A stretch of 64,000 nt of DNA from Linnemannia hyalina (Eukaryota; Mortierellomycota; Mortierellomycetes; Mortierellales; Mortierellaceae). The position numbers were made by a program, and so were the translations under genes. Shown here piece after piece: positions 59,869-64,000 of this stretch. The notes below the pieces were generated by a model that was not told the DNA's origin, searched no databases, and saw nothing but the letters and a program-made list of their open reading frames with translations. The stretch spans positions 62,001 through 126,000 of the forward strand of contig JAHRHY010000030.1 in the NCBI GenBank assembly GCA_019671135.1, written 5' to 3'. Every line of letters starts with the position of its first letter. The first letter of the stretch is position 1.

Positions 59869-60744
59869 TCAATAGTCTATTTGGCCACCTTTGCTCTGAA
59901 GCAATGCCCTCATGCGTTCAGGCATGCTTTCATACAAGTTTTGAAGAAACTGCAAAGGTAAAGTCGTCCATACATCCTGTACGCGCTCCCACAACTCGTC
60001 CAAGCTTTGTGGCACCCGCCTATAGTTGGCAAGTCGTTGTTTCATATAGCGCCAAACGTGCTCAATGATGTTGAGGTCCGGGGAGTTGGCTGGCCACCTT
60101 AGAACAGTGAACTCCTGCTGGGCAAACCACTCCTGCACTATGTTGGCTGTATGCACTCGAGAGCTGTCCTGCTGGAAAATGGATGTTGCCGGATCCATGT
60201 CATAGTACTCGAAGGAGGCGACAACATAATCGTTGAGAGTGTTGAGGTAGAGATCTGAATTGAGTGTGCCATGGATTCGACAAAGGTCTCCTGGGCCGAA
60301 AAAAGTAATGCATCCCCAGATCATCATTTTTCCTCCTGCCGCTTGTGGAGTTGGACGGACCTGATTAGGCAACAGACGCTTGTGCTCGCAATCGCTGTAG
60401 TAGTACTTCCTGCCGAAGGACCCGACGCGACTGATGATGCTCTCATCGGAGAACATCACACGTTTCCAGTCATCTACCGTCCAGTGGATGTGCTCTTGGG
60501 CGAATGCAAGTCGATCCCGCACATGATTCGGTTTGAGATCTGGCCTCTTTTGTTGGACGTAGGCTCTGACTCCTTCCTCTCGCAGATGGCGCCAGACCGT
60601 CTGAGCATGGACCTGCACTCCATCCGTCTCTTGAATGAACCGTTGGCCATCGAGGGGTGTATTCATCTGGCCCGTCTTGAATAGGCGAACGAGAACCTCC
60701 TTTGTCCTAGGGGAGATCTTGTTTGGTCTACCTCCTTGCAACAT
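59869..60744 (-). CDS. Tc1-like transposase, N-terminally truncated
   Basis: A 291-residue frame with the complete DDE catalytic core of Tc1/mariner transposases: VMFSDESI (Asp), IFQQDSSRVHTA (Asp) and ANSPDLNIIEHVW (Glu). Before it lies the second helix-turn-helix (VHAQTVWRHLREEG), preceded by GRPNKIS, which matches the linker between the two DNA-binding halves. The first half, usually about 50 residues, is missing: upstream the frame meets a stop within about 25 bases, and a candidate LTR begins near 60781. The protein is therefore probably non-functional, although nothing in the remaining frame is broken. Confidence 0.85.
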   Translation of the reverse strand: MLQGGRPNKISPRTKEVLVRLFKTGQMNTPLDGQRFIQETDGVQVHAQTVWRHLREEGVRAYVQQKRPDLKPNHVRDRLAFAQEHIHWTVDDWKRVMFSDESIISRVGSFGRKYYYSDCEHKRLLPNQVRPTPQAAGGKMMIWGCITFFGPGDLCRIHGTLNSDLYLNTLNDYVVASFEYYDMDPATSIFQQDSSRVHTANIVQEWFAQQEFTVLRWPANSPDLNIIEHVWRYMKQRLANYRRVPQSLDELWERVQDVWTTLPLQFLQNLYESMPERMRALLQSKGGQIDY

Positions 60745-60780
60745 ATTAGGTTTATCATTGCTCTCTAGTTAGTCATTCCT

Positions 60781-60943
60781 TGTCACTCTCTATCATCTCT
60801 GACTCACTATGACACTACACCTAGAAACCTAGTTGACGACTTTGTATATATATTTAGTTGTACCATAGTAATAACATCAATCATCACTGCTTCAACTCTC
60901 GTCCCCGTTCTATACTTCTCTGTCCCAGTCTTCGCCTGTTGCA
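60781..60943 (+). repeat. Candidate 5' LTR of the second Ty3-type element
   Basis: A stretch starting TGTCACTC and ending TGTTGCA directly before TGGTAGCAAAGG, which resembles a primer-binding site. The other LTR lies beyond the window, so the start is a guess. A TATATATATTTA string at about 60845 could serve as its promoter. Confidence 0.4.
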
Positions 60944-60960
60944 TGGTAGCAAAGGTTCCC
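60944..60960 (+). promoter_or_regulatory. Candidate tRNA primer-binding site
   Basis: TGGTAGCAAAGG follows the presumed LTR end CA. TGG is the complement of the CCA end of all tRNAs, and TGGTAGC matches the start of the initiator-Met primer site used by yeast Ty3. Only the first seven bases match well. Confidence 0.4.
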
Positions 60961-61147
60961 TCGTTCCACCGATCTCTTGATTTTTCCCTCCTCGTTTTCA
61001 CTGCCCGCGTTTTACTTTAATTTTCCCTCGTTCCAGCTCTCTCTGCACACCAGCCCTGAATTTCATTCCCTGCCCCTATTTTCCTTCGTACCCTCTTACA
61101 CTCTGGACATTTTTGACCTCTCCGCACTTCTATCTGCACTACCAGTC

Positions 61148-62149
61148 ATGGTTACCCCTGCCCGCCTTAACCCCCCTCCTGTCTTTACAGGCGCCCGCGA
61201 CGGTTTCTCTGCCTTGGCCTGGCTCGTTGCGGTTAACCGCTACTTCAACCTTGCTAAGATAAGTGAGACTGAACGAACACCCCACGCTCTCTCGTACTTG
61301 GGCACGCCTGGCCCTGCCCGATGGTTTGATGGATGTGGGCTCCCTGATACTTGCAACTTCGAGACCGAGTTTACTCCTGCTTTTAAGCTAGAGTACATTC
61401 CCAACAACTTTGCGGGCTCCTGTCGACGACACCTCACCAATCTTCGCATGACCACCAACTTTTCGACCTACTTATCTACATTCAAGGAACTTTTGGGCGC
61501 CCTCCTTGGTTATGCCTCCACCGACGCTGCCAAGACCACGGTCAACGAGTTCGCCCAAACATCCTTTATCGACAACTGCCCCTTGGTTCTTCAACAGATG
61601 ATCGAAGGACACATTATTCAAAACCCCAATATCACCCTCATTCAGATCTTTCAATACGCCCAAGAGATGGACCGCATTTACTCCTTCAAACCCGACACCG
61701 GCCCCAAGACCAACTCGCTCGCCATCGCCTCCGCCCCCATTATTTCTTCCTTCACCTCTTCCTCCGCTCTCTCTCAAGCCACCCCCATGGAAATCGATAA
61801 CATCCAGATCGCCCTCAACAATATCACCCAACGATTTAATCGCCTAGAGAGAAACATGGGTCATAACAATAACTACAACCGCAACAACAATAACGACAAC
61901 GGCCCCCGAAACAACAACAACAACGGTAATCCCCCTTCCCTGACCCCTCAGGAACGCGAATGGTGTAAAAACAACAATGCTTGCCGTCGCTGTCGCCAAC
62001 CTGGACATTATGCAAAGGAGTGCCCCATCTACGGCGACAACAACAACACCAACCGTGGCAACAACAACAACCGCCAAGGACGATGGGTTTATCAAGTAGC
62101 CGTGGGTGATTCCCCCGAGTCGGGAAAAGCCTCCGACGATCAGGCTTAG
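61148..62149 (+). CDS. gag of second Ty3-type element
   Basis: Capsid protein of about 333 residues, starting at ATG 61148 (MVTPARLNPPPVFTGARDG). The frame is open further upstream, but that part is C/T-rich leader. The capsid core shows ALAWLVAVNRYFNLAK and CRRHLTNLRMTTNF. An Asn-rich linker of AAC repeats leads to a CCHC zinc knuckle (CRRCRQPGHYAKEC) near the end. It stops at TAG 62147-62149. The downstream pol frame overlaps by about 42 bases in the -1 frame, with a slippery heptamer in the overlap. Confidence 0.88.
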   Translation: MVTPARLNPPPVFTGARDGFSALAWLVAVNRYFNLAKISETERTPHALSYLGTPGPARWFDGCGLPDTCNFETEFTPAFKLEYIPNNFAGSCRRHLTNLRMTTNFSTYLSTFKELLGALLGYASTDAAKTTVNEFAQTSFIDNCPLVLQQMIEGHIIQNPNITLIQIFQYAQEMDRIYSFKPDTGPKTNSLAIASAPIISSFTSSSALSQATPMEIDNIQIALNNITQRFNRLERNMGHNNNYNRNNNNDNGPRNNNNNGNPPSLTPQEREWCKNNNACRRCRQPGHYAKECPIYGDNNNTNRGNNNNRQGRWVYQVAVGDSPESGKASDDQA

Positions 62150-64000
62150 TCCAGGACTTGATCGTCGACGTTCCCTCCCTTTCTCCTCTGGACAAAGGGA
62201 GTGTTTCCTTACCAGAGTTAAGTTACAGTTCCAAGAATAAAAATTCTGCTATCAAAAACACTCCCCCCTCTGTATCCATTATTCGCACTACCACATCCGC
62301 ACCTCGTAGCCTACACAAACTCTCCTTCTCTCCTCCTCCACTCTCCCTTTTTCCCTCATCCATCCCTGCCTCGCCTCGTACTCCCTCCTCAATTGCCATC
62401 GACTCGACCACCACTGCCCCCAACACTCACTCCACCACGGTACCCTTTGACGATGAGTTACAACTCACCGACGACGTATCTGATACCTCGTCTGTTGGTC
62501 TTAGCCCATCAGAAGAAGTGGACCTGGACGCACTCTCCTCTCCTGCTGCTTTAGACCAACCCATGTCCAAGCGCAGGACCAAACGCTTGCGACACAAATC
62601 CGTCCGCCTGCACGCTTTTACGGCCGAGAAAGCCTCCCGTACGCTCTTGTCGTTTATTGGTAATGTGGCTGGTGCCCCTGCGCGTATTTTAATCGATTGC
62701 GGTGCGGAAGGGAACGTCATCAGTTCTTCTTTTTGCAAACAACACTCCCTCACTCGCACTCCTGGCCCCTCCATCCCCATCATCCTTCCAAACGGTTCCT
62801 CTTCCATTTCATCATCCACCTCCACCTTTACCATTGACCGCGACCACTACTCCGACAAACTGGAAGCACTCGTTTACCCCCTCTCCAACTACGACCTCAT
62901 CCTTGGAAACCCCTGGCTAACGACCATCAACCCTTTCATCAACTGGCGAAACAACGACCTTCACTTCACCCACAATGGACACACTGTTCTCTGGCGCTGT
63001 CGTGGTGCCAACGCCAACTCCATCTCCGCTCGCACACAAGGGAAACTCCTCTCTCACCTTCACTTTCACTCCCTTGCTACCCAACCTGGAAACGCTGTCT
63101 ACCTCGCCCTCGTCAAAATCGCTAAAAAGACCAACGACAACAACAGTAACGACAACAAGCCGACCTCCCCTCCACTCTCACCCGACATTCACAACATCGT
63201 CCACAACGAGTTCCCCGACGTTTTCCCTTCCTCCCTCCCCTCTGGCCTTCCCCCTGACAGAGGCGATGCAATGAAGATCGAAACTGATCCGAGCGCTGAT
63301 CCCCCCTTTCGCCCTGTTATACGTCTCTCGATTGCTGAATTGGATGAACTAAGGAAGCAACTCGACGACCTACTTGGCAAAGGCTTTATCAAACCCTCTA
63401 CCTCCCCTTATGGTGCCCCTGTGTTGTTTGTAAAAAAGAAGGATGGTTCCTTGCGTATGTGTGTTGATTACAGAGGGTTAAACCGGATTACAAAAAAGAA
63501 CAGACACCCCCTTCCCCGCATTGATGAACTTATCGACCGTTTCCGCGGGGCACGCTACTTTACCAAACTTGACCTCCTCTCCGGTTACCATCAGCAACGT
63601 ATAGCAGAAGAGGACACACACAAGACAGCCTTCCGTTGCCGCTACGGCCATTTCGAATTTAATGTGGTCCCTTTCGGGTTAACGAATGCACCGGCGTCCT
63701 TCTCCAATATGATGCTACGAGTATTAGACCCTGTTCTCGACAAGTGGGTTGTTGTTTACCTCGACGACATTCTTATCTACTCGCGCACCGAGGCCGAACA
63801 TCTACAACATCTCCGATCCGTCCTTACGCTCCTCCGCAAGTACGGTCTCTACGCCAAGTTGAGCAAGTGCTCCTTTATGCAGGAAGAGACCGAGTTCCTC
63901 GGCCACGTCATCTCCAAGGACGGTATCCACACGAGCGGCGGTCTCGTTCGTGCCATCCGTGAATGGCCCCGTCCCCAGAAGCAGAAAGATGTTCAGCAGT
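62108..64000 (+). CDS. pol of second Ty3-type element (protease, reverse transcriptase), runs off the right edge
   Basis: One frame is open from just after TGA 62105-62107 to the end of the window, with no stop in about 630 codons. A Ser/Pro-rich linker is followed by a protease motif ILIDCGAEGNVI (DCGA in place of the usual DSGA/DTGA), then YDLILGNPWL. The reverse transcriptase has IKPSTSPYGAPVLFVKKKDG, LRMCVDYRGLN, FTKLDLLSGYHQ, PFGLTNAPASF and the catalytic VVYLDDILIYS, continuing to FLGHVISKDG. RNase H and integrase would lie beyond 64000. There is no sensible ATG at the start, so it is most likely made as a gag-pol fusion by frameshift. The unbroken frame and intact catalytic residues suggest a young, possibly active element. 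Confidence 0.93.
62122..62128 (+). promoter_or_regulatory. GGGAAAA slippery heptamer for -1 frameshift, gag/pol
   Basis: In the gag frame the bases read as G GGA AAA, which fits the X XXY YYZ rule. It lies inside the gag/pol overlap (62108-62149), 18 bases before the gag stop. Confidence 0.7.

Overview
The window looks like nuclear DNA of a filamentous fungus, most likely an early-diverging (Mucoromycota or Mortierellomycota-like) lineage. That placement is an inference from gene content, short GT-AG introns and the transposon repertoire, not from a marker gene. About 39 kb of ordinary housekeeping genes is followed by about 25 kb of stacked, mostly broken mobile elements.

Bases 1-39,033 hold eight spliced or single-exon genes with intact reading: a plasma-membrane H+-ATPase (PMA1, +, 1678-4816); an Ssk1/Mcs4-type response regulator with a membrane-spanning, kinase-like N-terminus (+, 5840-11207); a mitochondrial acyl-carrier-like protein without its phosphopantetheine serine (-, 11414-11875); a type II membrane glycosyltransferase-like protein (+, 12383-14205); the proteasome adaptor ECM29 (-, 14303-22548); a Cdc15/Imp2-type F-BAR/SH3 protein (+, 23189-26075); a WDR7/rabconnectin-3-beta-like WD40 protein (-, about 26327-31928); and MON2 (+, 32200-39033). 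Several are divergent pairs (ACP/glycosyltransferase, ECM29/F-BAR, WDR7/MON2). PMA1 pumps protons at the plasma membrane. WDR7 and MON2 relatives act on V-ATPase regulation and on Golgi/endosome traffic. SSK1 relatives signal in the HOG stress pathway.

From 39.8 kb on the region is a transposon palimpsest. An 870-bp element with about 290-bp terminal inverted repeats abuts a degenerate 25S rRNA fragment (-). A spliced hypothetical gene lies at 41,979-43,300 (-). Two copies of a small hairpin-forming repeat follow, then fragments of a Ty3-type element at 44.7-46.1 kb.

The core is a nested cluster. A Harbinger-like DDE transposase gene is split by a hAT element (46,601-52,131) at its 3' side and by a young 6.4-kb Ty3 chromovirus (52,957-59,345, 148-bp LTRs, TCCAC target duplication) at its 5' side. 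The hAT transposase gene is itself hit by two 494-bp MITEs in opposite orientation, each with its own 4-bp duplication, and by a nonsense codon. A Tc1-like transposase lacking its N-terminal DNA-binding part (59,869-60,744) sits beside a second Ty3-type element. That element (gag 61,148-62,149, pol running off the right edge) carries a GGGAAAA slippery heptamer exactly in the gag/pol overlap.
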